Shown: positions 38,881 to 48,517 of the stretch, in pieces | Layout: the number at the start of each line of letters is the position of its first letter | Position numbering within the stretch: position 1 is the stretch's first letter | Assembly: GCF_002102185.1 (NCBI RefSeq) | Contig: NZ_LQOW01000010.1 | Location: 1-64,000, forward strand | Reading direction: 5' to 3' | Length of the DNA: 64,000 nt | Source of the DNA: Mycobacterium fragae | GTDB taxonomy: Bacteria; Actinomycetota; Actinomycetes; Mycobacteriales; Mycobacteriaceae | The notes under the pieces: model-generated | What the model saw: the letters and a program-made list of their open reading frames with translations, nothing else | Databases searched by the model: none | What the model was told of the DNA's origin: nothing | Position numbers and translations under genes: made by a program

Positions 38881-40895
38881 TGGGTAGGCACAGCATTCCC
38901 GACCCCGACGAGACCGGGGACGAACCCGCCGGCGATCGACGGGATCTGGGCCACGAGGATCACCCGCGCGACGACTACCCGGATGAGTTCCCCGACGACC
39001 CCGGTTATGCCGACTACGACGACCATTTCGGCGAGCGCACCGAGGAGCCGTCCGTCGGCGACGCCGAGACCACCGAGGAGTTCCCCGAGTTCCCGCGCCG
39101 CGCGCAGCAGCCGCCGGCCGCCCCGCCCCCGCCATCGAGCGGCGGCCATCGCGGCGGTGCCGAGTGGCGCGGCGGTCACCGCAGTGACGGCGGGCGGCGC
39201 GGCGTCAGCATCGGGGTGATCGCGGCCCTCGTCACGGTCGTTGTGGTGGTGGCCGCTGTCATCCTGTGGCGGTTCTTCGGCGATGCGTTGTCCCATCGCT
39301 CCCATACCGCGGCCGCGCGGTGCGTCGGGACGAAGGAGACGGTCGCGGTCATCGTCGATCCATCGATCGTCGAGCCGGTGCAGGAGTTCGCCGAGCGGTA
39401 CAACCAGTCGGCCGGCCCGGTCGGCGACCACTGCGTGGTCGTCGGGGTCAAATCCGCGGGCTCCGACGCCGTCGTCGACGGATTCATCGGGAACTGGCCG
39501 AAAGACCTGGGGCAGCGGCCGGCGCTGTGGATCCCGGGCAGTTCGGTGTCGGCGGCGCGGTTGGCGGCGGCGGCCGGCAGGGAAACCATCACCGACAGCC
39601 GCTCACTGGTCACCTCCCCGGTGCTGCTTGCGGTGCGGCCCGAACTTCAACGTGCGCTCGGCGGCCAGAACTGGGCGACGCTGCCCGGCCTGCAGAGCAA
39701 ACCCGACGGATTGGCCGCGTTGAAGCTGCCGGCCTGGGGGTCGCTGCGGCTGGCGCTGCCGCTCGGCGACAACAGCGACGCCACGTATCTGGCGGGCGAG
39801 GCCGTGGCGGCGGCTTCCGCGCCGCCCGGTGCGCCGCCCACCGCCGGTAGCGGCGCGGTGCGCACACTGATCGACGGCCAGCCCAAGCTGGCCGACAACA
39901 CACTCACGGAAGCGATGAATTCGCTGCTGCAGCCGGGTGATCCAGCGACGGCGCCGGTGCACGCGGTGGTCACCACCGAACAGCAACTGTTCCAACGCGG
40001 CAAGTCGCTGCCCGACGCCGGCAGCACACTGGCGTCCTGGCTGCCGCCTGGACCGGCCGCGGTCGCCGACTACCCCACCGTCCTGCTCGGTGGGTCGTGG
40101 CTGTCGCAGGACCAACAGACGGCCGCCAGCGCGTTCGCCCGGTTCATGCGCAAATCCGACCAGCTGGACGCCCTGGCCAAAGCGGGTTTTCGCGTTCAGG
40201 GGGTCAAGCCGCCGAAGAGCGACGTCACCCATTTCACTGCGCTGCCGTCGACGCTGTCGGTCGGTGATGAATCGATGCGGGCCACGCTGGCAAATACGGT
40301 GACCACACCGTCGGGCGGCCCGGCGGCCATCATCATGCTCGAGCAGTCGATGACGACCGACGAGGGCGGCAAGAGCAGGCTGGCCAATGTGGTGGCTGCG
40401 CTCAACGACAGGATCAAGGCGCTGCCGCCCAACTCGGTGATCGGCCTGTGGACGTTCGACGGCACGGAAGGCCGAACGGAGGTGAAGGCCGGCCCGCTGG
40501 CCGATACCGTCGACGGCAAGCCGCGGTCGGACGCGCTCACCGCCGCACTCGACAAGCAACACGCGTCAGCCGGTGGCGCGGTGTCGTTCACCACTCTGCG
40601 GATGATCTACAAGGACGCGCTGGCCAATTTCCGTCCCGGGCAATCGAATTCGGTGCTGGTGATAACCAAGGGACCGCACACCGATCAGACTCTCGACGGC
40701 CCGGGGCTGCAGGATTTCATCAAGAAGAGCGTTGACCCGGCCAAGCCGGTGGAAGTCAACGTGATCGACTTCGGCTCCGATCCGGACCGGGCGACCTGGG
40801 AAGCCGTCGCGCATCTGTCCGGTGGCGGTTACCAGAACCTGGACACCTCGGCCTCGCCCGCGCTGGCCACGGCCCTGGCCACCTTCCTGAGCTGA
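38880..40895 (+). CDS. Membrane-anchored protein with solute-binding-like and VWA domains (Rv1836c-like)
   Basis: 671 residues. An acidic, Asp/Glu/Pro-rich N-terminal cytosolic region (about 1-105), one transmembrane helix at about 109-131 (VSIGVIAALVTVVVVVAAVI), then an extracytoplasmic region starting with a periplasmic-binding-like fold (ETVAVIVDPSIVEPVQEFAERYN, near 152) and a C-terminal von Willebrand A-type domain (AAIIMLEQSM near 482, VIGLWTFDG near 520). The MIDAS sequence is not canonical (LEQSMT instead of DxSxS). It is coupled to glcB by a TGATG overlap. Function unknown; an envelope scaffold or metal-chelatase-like partner is possible. Confidence 0.88.
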   Translation: MGRHSIPDPDETGDEPAGDRRDLGHEDHPRDDYPDEFPDDPGYADYDDHFGERTEEPSVGDAETTEEFPEFPRRAQQPPAAPPPPSSGGHRGGAEWRGGHRSDGGRRGVSIGVIAALVTVVVVVAAVILWRFFGDALSHRSHTAAARCVGTKETVAVIVDPSIVEPVQEFAERYNQSAGPVGDHCVVVGVKSAGSDAVVDGFIGNWPKDLGQRPALWIPGSSVSAARLAAAAGRETITDSRSLVTSPVLLAVRPELQRALGGQNWATLPGLQSKPDGLAALKLPAWGSLRLALPLGDNSDATYLAGEAVAAASAPPGAPPTAGSGAVRTLIDGQPKLADNTLTEAMNSLLQPGDPATAPVHAVVTTEQQLFQRGKSLPDAGSTLASWLPPGPAAVADYPTVLLGGSWLSQDQQTAASAFARFMRKSDQLDALAKAGFRVQGVKPPKSDVTHFTALPSTLSVGDESMRATLANTVTTPSGGPAAIIMLEQSMTTDEGGKSRLANVVAALNDRIKALPPNSVIGLWTFDGTEGRTEVKAGPLADTVDGKPRSDALTAALDKQHASAGGAVSFTTLRMIYKDALANFRPGQSNSVLVITKGPHTDQTLDGPGLQDFIKKSVDPAKPVEVNVIDFGSDPDRATWEAVAHLSGGGYQNLDTSASPALATALATFLS

Positions 40896-40899
40896 ATCC

Positions 40900-41274
40900 T
40901 CAACCAGCCGGCAGCTTCTGGGCGAATTCGATGACGTTGCCGTCCGGGTCGGCGATGTGCAGCGTCCGTTCACGCCATGGCCGGTCCATCGGTCCGGTAA
41001 GGAGCTCGGCCCCGAGCGCGCGCAACCGCTCCGCTTCCCGATCGACGTCGTCGACCAGGAAGCCGATTTCGCCGCACGGCGGGCTGCCGCCGTCGCGGCC
41101 GATCAGCATCGGCAGCTTTGATCGCTCGAAAAGCGCGAATTTGGTGTTGTCCATGTCGAATTCGACGTAGCCGTCGCCCTCGATCCGCACCTGCAGCCCG
41201 ATCACGTCGCGGTAGAACTGCACCGACCGGGCGAGCGACTCGACATATTGGATGACGTAGTCCACGCGGGGCAT
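40900..41274 (-). CDS. VOC/glyoxalase-bleomycin-resistance fold protein
   Basis: 124 residues from ATG 41274, 14 nt after the gcvB stop; a longer in-frame start overlaps gcvB and is unlikely. VOC features: MPRVDYVIQYVESLARSVQFYRDVIGL, FDMDNTKFALFERS, GEIGFLVDDVDREAERL, and TLHIADPDGNVIEFAQ near the C-terminus. A metal-binding set is not obvious (no His in the first strand; D-P-D-G-N-x-I-E keeps the last Glu). Probably cotranscribed with gcvB; substrate unknown. H37Rv has other genes (Rv1833c-Rv1835c) here. Confidence 0.88.
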   Translation of the reverse strand: MPRVDYVIQYVESLARSVQFYRDVIGLQVRIEGDGYVEFDMDNTKFALFERSKLPMLIGRDGGSPPCGEIGFLVDDVDREAERLRALGAELLTGPMDRPWRERTLHIADPDGNVIEFAQKLPAG

Positions 41275-41288
41275 GTGCCCCACGGTAG

Positions 41289-44126
41289 TCAGTGCGCGTA
41301 GGCCTCCACCGGCGGGCATGAGCAGACCAGGTTGCGGTCACCGTAGGCCCCGTCGATGCGGCGCACCGGCGGCCACACCTTCGGCCGGAACGCCTTGCCG
41401 AGCGGGTAGGCGGCCTGCTCGCGGGTGTACGGGTGATCCCACCGGTCGGCCACCAGGCATTCGGCGGTGTGCGGCGCGCCCCGCAGTGGATTGTCGTCCA
41501 CCGGCCATGCGCCCGCGCCGACCCGGTCGATCTCGGAGCGGATTGCGATCATCGCCTCGCAGAACGCGTCGATTTCGGCCAGGCTTTCGCTTTCGGTGGG
41601 CTCCACCATCAGCGTGCCCGAGACCGGGAAGCTCATGGTCGGAGCGTGAAAACCATAGTCGGCCAGCCGTTTTGCAACATCGTCGACAGTTACGCCCGTC
41701 GCCTTGGTCAGCGGCCGCAGGTCCAGGATGCATTCGTGGGCGACCATGCCGTGCTCGCCGGTGTAGAGCACCGGGAAGTACTCGTCGAGCCGGCGCGCGA
41801 TGTAGTTGGCCGACGCGATCGCCGCCAGCGACGCCGCTCGCAGGCCGTCGGCGCCCATCATCCTGATGTAGGCCCACGTGATCGGCAGGATCGAGGCGGA
41901 CCCGTACGGCGCCGACGACACGGGCGGGCCCGCCGGGAGTTCGGGTGCCAGTGGATGCCCCGGCAGGAAGGGGGCCAGATGCGAGCGGGCCACTAGCGGC
42001 CCCACGCCCGGGCCGCCGCCGCCATGTGGGATGCAGAACGTCTTGTGCAGGTTCAGGTGGCTGACGTCGCCGCCGAACCGCCCGGGCCGGGCCAGGCCGA
42101 CCAGGGCGTTGAGGTTGGCGCCGTCGACATACACCTGGCCGCCGGCGTCGTGCACGGCCGCGCAGATCTCGGCGATGTCGTGCTCGTAGACACCGTGCGT
42201 GGACGGGTAGGTGATCATCAGCGTCGACAGCTGCTCGGCGTTCTCTCGGACCTTGGCCCTCAGGTCGTCGAGGTCGACGTCGCCGTTCTCGCGACAGGCC
42301 ACCACGACGACCCGCAGGCCGGCCATCGCCGCCGACGCGGCGTTGGTGCCGTGCGCACTGGACGGGATCAGGCAGATGTCGCGGTGCGGCTCCCCTTGGC
42401 TGGCGTGGTAGGCGTGAATCGCCAGCAGGCCCGCGTACTCGCCCTGCGACCCGGCGTTTGGCTGCAGTGAGACCGCGTCATAGCCGGAGAGCTGGGTCAG
42501 CCAGGTGCCCAGCTGGTCGATGAGCTGGCGGAGCCCGGCGGTGTCGGAGGCGGGCGCGAACGGGTGCTGGCGCGCGAACTCCGGCCAGGTGATCGGTTCC
42601 ATCTCCGCGGCGGCGTTGAGCTTCATCGTGCATGAGCCGAGCGGAATCATGCTGCGGTCCAAGGCAACATCCTTGTCGGCCAGCGCACGCAGATACCGCA
42701 TCATCGACGTCTCGCTGCGGTATTGGGTGAAGGCGGGATGGGTCAGGAATTCCGAGGTGCGGGTTTCGATTTCGACCCGCAGCGGTTTCGCGGCCGCCAC
42801 TCCGAACGCGTCCAGCACCGCCGCCACGTGGGCATCAGTGGTGGCTTCGTCGCAGGCCACCGAAACGTGGTCGGCGTCGACGTGCCATAAGTTGACGCCG
42901 TTGGCCTTGGCCGCCGCGACCACCTCGTCGGCGCGTCCGGGGACCCGGGCCAACACGGTGTCGAAGTACTTGTCGTGCACCAGCGCATCGCCCAAGGCGC
43001 CGGCGATGGTCTCGGCATGGGCGTGCACGCGTCGCGCGATCCCGATCAGCCCCTCGGCGCCGTGGTAGCTGGCGTACATGGCCGCCATCACGGCCAACAG
43101 GACCTGTGCGGTGCAGATGTTGCTGGTCGCCCGGTCGCGGCGGATGTGCTGCTCGCGGGTTTGCAGCGCCAGCCGGAAGGCCGGCGACCCATCCACATCA
43201 CGGGAGACACCCACCAGACGGCCCGGCAGCTGGCGGGCGTGCTTGGCGTGCACCGCCAGGTATCCGGCATGCGGGCCGCCGAATCCCATTGGCACACCGA
43301 ACCGTTGGGTGCTGCCGAACGCCACGTCCGCGCCGAATTCACCAGGCGGGGTCAGCAACGTCAACGCCAACAGGTCGGCGCCGACGGCCACCAACGCGCC
43401 GCGCTCGTGTGCCGCCGACACCAGCGCCGACCAGTCCGTGATCCGGCCGCTGGCACCGGGCAGTTGCGCGATAACGCCGAAGAACTCACCGTCGGGCAGC
43501 CCATCGCGCAGGTCGGCGGTGACGATCTCGATGCCGAGCGGCGCGGCGCGCGTCGCCAGCACGGCCGCGGTCTGGCCGAACACGTCGACATCAAGCGCGA
43601 GCCGGCCAGCTCCTTTCCCTTTGACCGCGCGGTGCATCAGGGTCATCGCCTCGGCGGCCGCGGTGCCCTCGTCGAGCATGGAGGCGTTCGCGATCTCGAG
43701 ACCAGTCAGGTCGGCGACCATGGTCTGGAAATTCAGCAAGGCTTCCAGCCGGCCCTGGCTGATCTCCGGCTGGTACGGCGTGTACGCCGTGTACCACGCG
43801 GGGTTCTCCATGATGTTGCGCAGCAGGACCGGCGGCGTCAGCGTGTCGTAGTAACCCTGCCCGATCATCGACACCGCAACGGTGTTGGCGTCGGCCATCG
43901 CGCGCAATTCGGCCAATGCCTCGGCCTCGCTGGCCGCCGGCGGCAGTTGGTCCAGGCCGGGCGCCGCGCCGCCGTTGAGGCGCGCATCGAGGATTCCCTT
44001 CGGCACCGCCTTGGCCGCTAGATCCTCGAGCGAGTCGACGCCGATGACGTGGAGCATGGCTGCGACGGCCTCGCCGTCGAGGCCGATGTGCCGGTCGGCG
44101 AACCGGGGTTCTGTGTGGTCGGCCAT
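41289..44126 (-). CDS. gcvB: Glycine dehydrogenase (decarboxylating), P-protein of the glycine cleavage system
   Basis: 945-residue PLP enzyme of the cytosolic glycine cleavage complex: decarboxylates glycine and passes the aminomethyl group to the lipoyl arm of GcvH (47280-47675). Fused alpha and beta halves: N-terminal [42 protein letters not shown] (about 108-149) and C-terminal PLP Lys in [13 protein letters not shown] (about 690-702), followed by [16 protein letters not shown] lies 7 nt before ATG 44126. A tandem glycine riboswitch occupies the leader, so expression is expected to rise with glycine. gcvT is not in this window. Confidence 0.97.
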   Translation of the reverse strand: MADHTEPRFADRHIGLDGEAVAAMLHVIGVDSLEDLAAKAVPKGILDARLNGGAAPGLDQLPPAASEAEALAELRAMADANTVAVSMIGQGYYDTLTPPVLLRNIMENPAWYTAYTPYQPEISQGRLEALLNFQTMVADLTGLEIANASMLDEGTAAAEAMTLMHRAVKGKGAGRLALDVDVFGQTAAVLATRAAPLGIEIVTADLRDGLPDGEFFGVIAQLPGASGRITDWSALVSAAHERGALVAVGADLLALTLLTPPGEFGADVAFGSTQRFGVPMGFGGPHAGYLAVHAKHARQLPGRLVGVSRDVDGSPAFRLALQTREQHIRRDRATSNICTAQVLLAVMAAMYASYHGAEGLIGIARRVHAHAETIAGALGDALVHDKYFDTVLARVPGRADEVVAAAKANGVNLWHVDADHVSVACDEATTDAHVAAVLDAFGVAAAKPLRVEIETRTSEFLTHPAFTQYRSETSMMRYLRALADKDVALDRSMIPLGSCTMKLNAAAEMEPITWPEFARQHPFAPASDTAGLRQLIDQLGTWLTQLSGYDAVSLQPNAGSQGEYAGLLAIHAYHASQGEPHRDICLIPSSAHGTNAASAAMAGLRVVVVACRENGDVDLDDLRAKVRENAEQLSTLMITYPSTHGVYEHDIAEICAAVHDAGGQVYVDGANLNALVGLARPGRFGGDVSHLNLHKTFCIPHGGGGPGVGPLVARSHLAPFLPGHPLAPELPAGPPVSSAPYGSASILPITWAYIRMMGADGLRAASLAAIASANYIARRLDEYFPVLYTGEHGMVAHECILDLRPLTKATGVTVDDVAKRLADYGFHAPTMSFPVSGTLMVEPTESESLAEIDAFCEAMIAIRSEIDRVGAGAWPVDDNPLRGAPHTAECLVADRWDHPYTREQAAYPLGKAFRPKVWPPVRRIDGAYGDRNLVCSCPPVEAYAH

Positions 44127-44146
44127 TGCGGACTCCTGACATGGGC

Positions 44147-44175
44147 AGAGGGCGTCAGTTCTCTATGGGCCCTCT
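44147..44175 (-). promoter_or_regulatory. Candidate expression-platform hairpin between glycine riboswitch and gcvB
   Basis: AGAGGGC and GCCCTCT form a perfect 7-bp stem with a 15-nt loop directly after aptamer 2 and 8 nt before the gcvB Shine-Dalgarno (44133-44138). The GAGAGG side could pair instead with CCTCTC of an aptamer core. It could act on termination or on ribosome access. Confidence 0.5.
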
Positions 44176-44176
44176 C

Positions 44177-44386
44177 CCTCTGTCTTCACCCGCGCCGGGC
44201 GCCTGAGAGATTCGGCGCCCCTGCAGTGCGGGTCGCCTTTCCCCATCGGCGGGTGAAGGCCGCTACCGGTCGTCACCGCTTTCCAGAAGCATCGTTAGGC
44301 TGCGCGGTCCGGGTGCCTGAGAGGTTGACGGAGAGGTGCTGCTCCTTCGGCGTCCGTAGCTGGCGGCCACGGAACTCTCCCGCGCA
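44177..44386 (-). ncRNA. Tandem glycine riboswitch in the gcvB leader
   Basis: Two aptamers, each with the glycine-riboswitch core CTCTCAGGC read on the minus strand (44323-44315 and 44209-44201). Aptamer 1 spans about 44386-44302, closed by GCGCGG/CCGCGC, and contains GGGAGAG and the CGCCGAAGGAGCA-type loop. Aptamer 2 spans about 44289-44177, closed by CTTCTG/CAGAGG, with the sequence GGAAAGCGG and CGCCGAATCTCTCAGG. The short linker between them fits cooperative tandem architecture. A 7-bp hairpin (44147-44175) sits between aptamer 2 and the gcvB ribosome-binding site. Boundaries are approximate. Confidence 0.9.
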
Positions 44387-44436
44387 ACGGCGATGCGGTG
44401 ACCAGTCTACTGGGCCGCCTCAACGAGAGACGAGCG

Positions 44437-45081
44437 TCAGCCGATCTTGCGGTCGCGGTGTTTGCGCCGCGAGGCCAACTCGTCTTCGGGGGCGGCGATC
44501 GACTCACCGCCGTCGGCGCGTTCGCCTGGGAAGTCGGCGATCGCCCCGGTCAGCTCCCGCATGGCACCGGAAACAGCGATGCCGAACACGCCCTGCCCGC
44601 CCTGCAGCAGGTCGACGACCTCCTCGGCGGAGGTGCACTCATACACCGTGGTGCCGTCGGAGAACAGGGTGATATTGGCCAGATCCTGTACCCCGCGCTG
44701 GCGCAGATGGTCGACCGCGACGCGGATGTTGTGCAACGAGATGCCGGTGTCCAGCAACCGCTTGACGATCTTGAGGACCAGGATGTCCTTGAACGAATAC
44801 AGCCGCTGGCTGCCCGACCCGGCGGCGCTGCGAATCGACGGCACCACCAGCGATGTGCGCGCCCAGTAGTCCAGCTGGCGGTAGGTGATTCCGGCGATCT
44901 GGCACGCGCTGGGCCCGCGGTAGCCGACCAGCTCGTCGGGCACCGAGTCGTCGGGGAAGAGGCCGGCCTGCACTGGTTCGCTGGGCCTGCTGGCGGTCTG
45001 GTCGGGGCTGGTTGCGGCGTCTTCTGCGGTCACGGCGCCCGACTCGAGGTCCAGCTGGCCTTGACGTGGTTGATCGCCCAC
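44437..45081 (-). CDS. resR: MerR-family regulator, Rv1830/ResR-like
   Basis: 214 residues, GTG start with GAGAGGAAG upstream. An N-terminal ~45-residue acidic/polar tail precedes the MerR-type winged helix: ACQIAGITYRQLDYWARTSLVVPS (about 59-82) and QRLYSFKDILVLKIVKRLL; then a helical linker and a C-terminal region (TLFSDGTTVYECTSAEEVVDLLQGG) conserved in this subgroup. In M. tuberculosis the orthologue Rv1830 affects cell growth and division and antibiotic recovery (named resR, also mcdR). Here it lies upstream of the gcvB leader with a 50-bp gap, and 273 bp downstream of the Rv1829-like gene; that gap probably holds its promoter. Confidence 0.92.
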   Translation of the reverse strand: MGDQPRQGQLDLESGAVTAEDAATSPDQTASRPSEPVQAGLFPDDSVPDELVGYRGPSACQIAGITYRQLDYWARTSLVVPSIRSAAGSGSQRLYSFKDILVLKIVKRLLDTGISLHNIRVAVDHLRQRGVQDLANITLFSDGTTVYECTSAEEVVDLLQGGQGVFGIAVSGAMRELTGAIADFPGERADGGESIAAPEDELASRRKHRDRKIG

Positions 45082-45322
45082 GATGCTTCCTCTCGCCGAT
45101 CGCGCTCGTTACTGGCTGCCCGGTAGCCGCGTTTGCTCAGGCCGAGTGCTTGTGAGCATACGCTTTCCGACCCGCCGTCGTGTTTGTAGAACCAATCAGG
45201 TCGACATCAAAAGTATGGCCGCCGCGGCGATGACTCCACGCTATCCGGCGGGCGTGTCTTGGTCGAGCGCGCAGATGAGACGGATCCGTGATCTTGGCTC
45301 GGCCGACTGCCCGGCTCCTCCT

Positions 45323-45339
45323 CAGGCCGTTCCGGCCTG
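45323..45339 (-). terminator. Hairpin after the Rv1829-like gene
   Basis: CAGGCC, loop GTTCC, GGCCTG: perfect 6-bp stem starting 15 nt past the stop codon. No T-tract. The rest of 45082-45322 should carry the promoter of the MerR gene; I see no gene in it. Confidence 0.45.
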
Positions 45340-45354
45340 CATCGGTCGCCGGGC

Positions 45355-45849
45355 CTAAGTCGCCTTGAAATCGTCGGGCGAGACGCTGTCGAGGAATTCC
45401 TTGAACTTCTCGACCTCGTCTTCCCGGACGGCGGTGCTGGGCTCCTCGTCGCTCTCGTCGGGAATCAGCAGCCCGGCCTCGGCCAGCACGGCCTCTTCCA
45501 CGTAAATCGGTACGCCGACCCGAAGCGCGATGGCGACCGAGTCCGACGGCCGCGCCGACACCGTGATGTTGCGGTCGAAGATCAGATCCGCGTAGAACGT
45601 GCCTTCCTGGAGGTCGACGATCCGCACCTCTTTGAGCGAATGCCCAAGCGCAGCAATCAGATCCCGGATCAGGTCATGTGTCAGTGGCCTCGGGGGCTCG
45701 ACGCCCTGCTGCTCGAGGGCGATTGCGGCGGCCTCCGACTGGCCGATCCAGATCGGCAGATACCGATCACCGTTGGCCTCGCGCAGCAACAGCACCGGCT
45801 GGTTCTGCGGCTGCTCGACGCGAATGCCGACCACGCGAACTTCACCCAT
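45355..45849 (-). CDS. Bifunctional nuclease family protein (Rv1829-like)
   Basis: 164 residues, the length of Rv1829. BFN domain: VRVVGIRVEQPQNQPVLLLREANGDRYLPIWIGQSEAAAIALEQQG, then RPLTHDLIRDLI near 53-64, GTFYADLIFD near 84-93, and SARPSDSVAIALRVGVPIYV near 98-117. The C-terminus is acidic. The plant founding member has RNase and DNase activity; bacterial proteins of this family are of uncertain role. It is sandwiched between two MerR regulators, a highly conserved actinobacterial arrangement. Confidence 0.92.
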   Translation of the reverse strand: MGEVRVVGIRVEQPQNQPVLLLREANGDRYLPIWIGQSEAAAIALEQQGVEPPRPLTHDLIRDLIAALGHSLKEVRIVDLQEGTFYADLIFDRNITVSARPSDSVAIALRVGVPIYVEEAVLAEAGLLIPDESDEEPSTAVREDEVEKFKEFLDSVSPDDFKAT

Positions 45850-45898
45850 CTGTGTCTGCCCTCCGCACGCGACAAGCTGTCGAGAAAAGTCTAGTCCT

Positions 45899-46642
45899 TT
45901 AGCGGTGGAGAACGTCGCGCACGGCCGACTTGATCAGCGAGGTGTGCAAGGTGATCGCCAGCGCGGCGACTTCTCGCGCCAAGTCGTCAGCGCGGTCCCG
46001 GGCGCCGGCCTTGCCGGCCTTGACGAGCGGGCCGGCGATCTGGGCGATGAGGTCGGATTGCCGGTCGGCCGCCGAGCGAAAAGCCCGCAGGTGGCGTGGC
46101 TCGACGCCGTACTCTGAGAGCGCCCGCGCACATTGCAGGATCACCACCGCATGCTCGTCGAAGAACCCTCCCGGCCCCGTGGTGATCACCCCTGCCTTGA
46201 GCAGCGCCGTCAATAGTTCGGCGTCCACGCCCGAGCGTTCCAGCAGATCCTCCCGGCTCAGCCGAGCGCGGGCGGGTGCCATCGCCGCCGGGTCTGGCCC
46301 CGTTTCCGCCCGAGCCTCGCCCACCACCGACACCAATCGCGGTATGCCGTAAGGCGATCCGGACGCTGGCAGCTCGCCGTCGGGCTGAGCGTCCAGTTGC
46401 GCCTTGATCACCTTCAGCGGCAGGTAGTGGTCGCGCTGAGCGGTCAGGATGAACCGCAACCGGGCACAGTCGTAGGCGGTGAAGCGGCGATAGCCCGATG
46501 CGGCGCGCTGCGGTGTGACGAGGCCCTCGGACTCCAAGAAGCGGATCTTGGAGATCGTCACATCGGGGAAGTCCGGCCGCAGCAAGTCCAGGACTGTCCC
46601 GATTGACATCCCGCCCAGCGCGGGGGTCTCGGGCGCGGTCAC
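45899..46642 (-). CDS. MerR-family regulator, Rv1828-like
   Basis: 247 residues, GTG start sharing one base with the garA TAG (TAGTG), so it is coupled to garA. MerR DNA-binding domain: [52 protein letters not shown] at about 16-68, then a long C-terminal helical region (about 100-240). Mycobacterial Rv1828 is described as an unusual MerR protein that recognises its own upstream region. No metal-binding cysteines of classic MerR are present, so it probably senses an organic ligand or protein. Confidence 0.93.
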   Translation of the reverse strand: MTAPETPALGGMSIGTVLDLLRPDFPDVTISKIRFLESEGLVTPQRAASGYRRFTAYDCARLRFILTAQRDHYLPLKVIKAQLDAQPDGELPASGSPYGIPRLVSVVGEARAETGPDPAAMAPARARLSREDLLERSGVDAELLTALLKAGVITTGPGGFFDEHAVVILQCARALSEYGVEPRHLRAFRSAADRQSDLIAQIAGPLVKAGKAGARDRADDLAREVAALAITLHTSLIKSAVRDVLHR

Positions 46643-47115
46643 TAGCTTCCTGGTCCTCCCTCGTCGCCACCGGGCTTCGGCCCGGTCAAAAACACCAGGC
46701 GGAATTTTCCGATCTGAACCTCGTCGCCGTTTGCCAGCACAGCCGAGTCGACCGGCTCCCGGTTGACGTAGGTGCCGTTGAGGCTGCCGACGTCGACCAC
46801 GTGGAACTCGTCGCTCTCCAGCCGGAATTCGGCGTGCCGGCGGCTAACGGTGACGTCGTCGAGGAAGATGTCGCTGTCGGGATGCCGACCAGCCGATGTG
46901 GTTGGCTGGTCGAGCAGGAAGCGAGAACCCGCATTTGGTCCTCGTTTGACGACCAGCAACGCCGAGCCGACCGGCAGTCCCTCGACGCCAGAGACCGCGC
47001 TCTCGGTACCCGCTTGCGCGGGAGCGTCCAGTTCGTTGAGGAAGTCGGCGCGGAAAACCGATGTTGTCTCCACGGTGACTTCGTCAGAGGTCTGGTCGTT
47101 GTCCTTCTCCGTCAC
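46642..47115 (-). CDS. garA: FHA-domain metabolic switch protein GarA
   Basis: 157 residues, GTG start with GAGGAG 6 nt before. The N-terminal regulatory tail carries the conserved [11 protein letters not shown] (Thr pair near residues 16-17) that is phosphorylated by PknB or PknG. The FHA domain (about 60-140) has [24 protein letters not shown] and [12 protein letters not shown] with the pThr-binding Arg/Ser/His. Unphosphorylated GarA inhibits 2-oxoglutarate decarboxylase and NAD-glutamate dehydrogenase and activates glutamate synthase. It is downstream of gcvH across 164 bp that hold hairpins. Confidence 0.97.
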   Translation of the reverse strand: MTEKDNDQTSDEVTVETTSVFRADFLNELDAPAQAGTESAVSGVEGLPVGSALLVVKRGPNAGSRFLLDQPTTSAGRHPDSDIFLDDVTVSRRHAEFRLESDEFHVVDVGSLNGTYVNREPVDSAVLANGDEVQIGKFRLVFLTGPKPGGDEGGPGS

Positions 47116-47233
47116 CCGCTGCTCCTCACTGGCCGCTGTCGCGCTTCTTTTGGGTCCCGCTGGGCCGGCTGCTTACCCGCGTGACCGTCGATGTGTCGAC
47201 CGTACCGCGCACGGGACCGCAATGTGCCCTGCA

Positions 47234-47260
47234 CCGCCGGATCGGCGGCTCCTGAGCCGC
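47234..47260 (-). terminator. Overlapping, mutually exclusive hairpins between gcvH and garA
   Basis: CCGCCG/CGGCGG (47234-47248, 3-nt loop) and GCGGCT/AGCCGC (47245-47260, 4-nt loop) share 47245-47248, so only one can form fully. They lie 20-46 nt after the gcvH stop. A terminator or processing site is likely; the switch idea is inference. Confidence 0.45.
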
Positions 47261-47279
47261 GTTGGGACGATAACAAGGG

Positions 47280-47675
47280 TCATTCGGCCAGCGTGCCGCG
47301 GTAGCCCTCGGCGTCCAGCAGCTCCGCGAAGCCCTGCTCGATGGCCTGACCATCGAGCTGCAGGTCGAGCAGCCAGCCCGCGCCGTAGGGGTCGGAGTTG
47401 ACCAGTTGCGGGCTGGCGTCCAGATCGCCGTTGACGGCAACGACTTTCGCTGAGACGGGCGCAAACAGATCCGACACCGACTTCGTCGACTCCACCTCGC
47501 CGAAGGATTCCCCGGCGGTCACGTCGGTGCCCACGTCGGGCAGCTGTACAAAGACGATGTCGCCGAGCGAGGACTGCGCGAAGTCCGTGATCCCAACCCG
47601 GACGGTGTCGTCACCGGTGCGGCGGACCCACTCGTGTTCGGCGGTGTAGTGCAAATCAGCCGGGATTTCGCTCAC
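47280..47675 (-). CDS. gcvH: Glycine cleavage system H protein
   Basis: 131 residues from GTG 47675, which begins [17 protein letters not shown] as in the family; the upstream open frame overlaps the previous gene. The lipoyl-lysine sits in [17 protein letters not shown] (Lys near residue 62). GcvH shuttles the aminomethyl and hydrogen equivalents between GcvB, GcvT and lipoamide dehydrogenase. It is the last of a tight run after the DUF881 gene (22-nt gap) and is not linked to gcvB, so it is not under the riboswitch. Confidence 0.96.
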   Translation of the reverse strand: MSEIPADLHYTAEHEWVRRTGDDTVRVGITDFAQSSLGDIVFVQLPDVGTDVTAGESFGEVESTKSVSDLFAPVSAKVVAVNGDLDASPQLVNSDPYGAGWLLDLQLDGQAIEQGFAELLDAEGYRGTLAE

Positions 47676-47697
47676 GGTCTTCCTGTTCTTCGGTGGC

Positions 47698-48513
47698 TCA
47701 CTTGACGGGCCGAGCGTATTGGCGCGGTTTTGGTTGTCGCAAGGTGGTGATCTCAAGCCGGTCGTTTTGCTGGACCGTCATGCTGCCCCCGACGCGTTTG
47801 ACGCTGTCGACTGCGCCGCCGGGGATATTCATCGCGGCCGCCAACGTCGGCGGATCCCCAATTGCCAGAAGCGAATACGGCGGCGTAAGGGTCTTGTTGT
47901 CGACGGTCAGTGCGCCCGGAGCGCCGATGATCCAGGTGTCGACACCGGCTCGCACCGCCTGGTGGGCGTCGCGGATCTCGATCGCCTCGGCGCCGGCTGC
48001 GCGCAACTCGTTGATCACGTCGAGCATCGCCTGTGGTGCCACACCCGGTCCCGGGTCCTCGATCTTCACGGTGACGCCGGGCCCGGTGGCGCCCACGGTG
48101 CCGATCAGGATCGACAGCGCGGCAAGCCTGGACTGGGCGTTCTCGATCGCCGCCTGATCGCTGCTGCCAGACGCCTGCAGCGCGCTCAGCGTGCGCTGCA
48201 GGTCGGCCACTTCGGTGTTCAGCGTGGCCTCCCGTTGCCGCAGCGAATCCAGCAGCACCAGTAGGTCGGCCGGACGGGCCGTGTCCAAGGAGTCCCCCGA
48301 TTCGGTCTGACGGACCTGGGTGGCGATGGCGACCCCCAGCAGCAGGCACAGCAGGACTGCCAGGGCGCCGAACACCGTGCGGCCGCGCCGCAGCGCGACG
48401 AGCAGCGCGCGCCGCTGGTTCGGCGGCAGTTCGTGCCGGCCGTGATGCGCGGCGGTCTCGTCGGCCTTGGCGTCGGGCTGTTGCGGTGTGGCTTCGGGAT
48501 CGGAATCACTCAT
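47698..48513 (-). CDS. DUF881 membrane protein (Rv1825-like)
   Basis: 271 residues from ATG 48513. Cytosolic N-terminus, one transmembrane helix at about 48-67 ([19 protein letters not shown]), a coiled-coil stretch ([19 protein letters not shown], about 92-125), then the DUF881 extracytoplasmic domain with [29 protein letters not shown] and [18 protein letters not shown]. Two DUF881 genes flank sbp here, as in H37Rv. DUF881 proteins resemble the FtsB/YlxX group and may serve envelope assembly or division; the role is not proven. Confidence 0.9.
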   Translation of the reverse strand: MSDSDPEATPQQPDAKADETAAHHGRHELPPNQRRALLVALRRGRTVFGALAVLLCLLLGVAIATQVRQTESGDSLDTARPADLLVLLDSLRQREATLNTEVADLQRTLSALQASGSSDQAAIENAQSRLAALSILIGTVGATGPGVTVKIEDPGPGVAPQAMLDVINELRAAGAEAIEIRDAHQAVRAGVDTWIIGAPGALTVDNKTLTPPYSLLAIGDPPTLAAAMNIPGGAVDSVKRVGGSMTVQQNDRLEITTLRQPKPRQYARPVK

Positions 48514-48517
48514 GCCG

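Noticed and set aside
37303..39135. 610-codon minus-strand frame over glcB and the VWA gene
   Set aside because: It lies antisense to glcB and has no domain, with Arg/Gly/His-rich shadow composition.
45083..45358. 91-codon plus-strand frame in the gap before the MerR gene
   Set aside because: No ribosome-binding site, no motif; the gap more likely holds the minus-strand promoter and a terminator hairpin.
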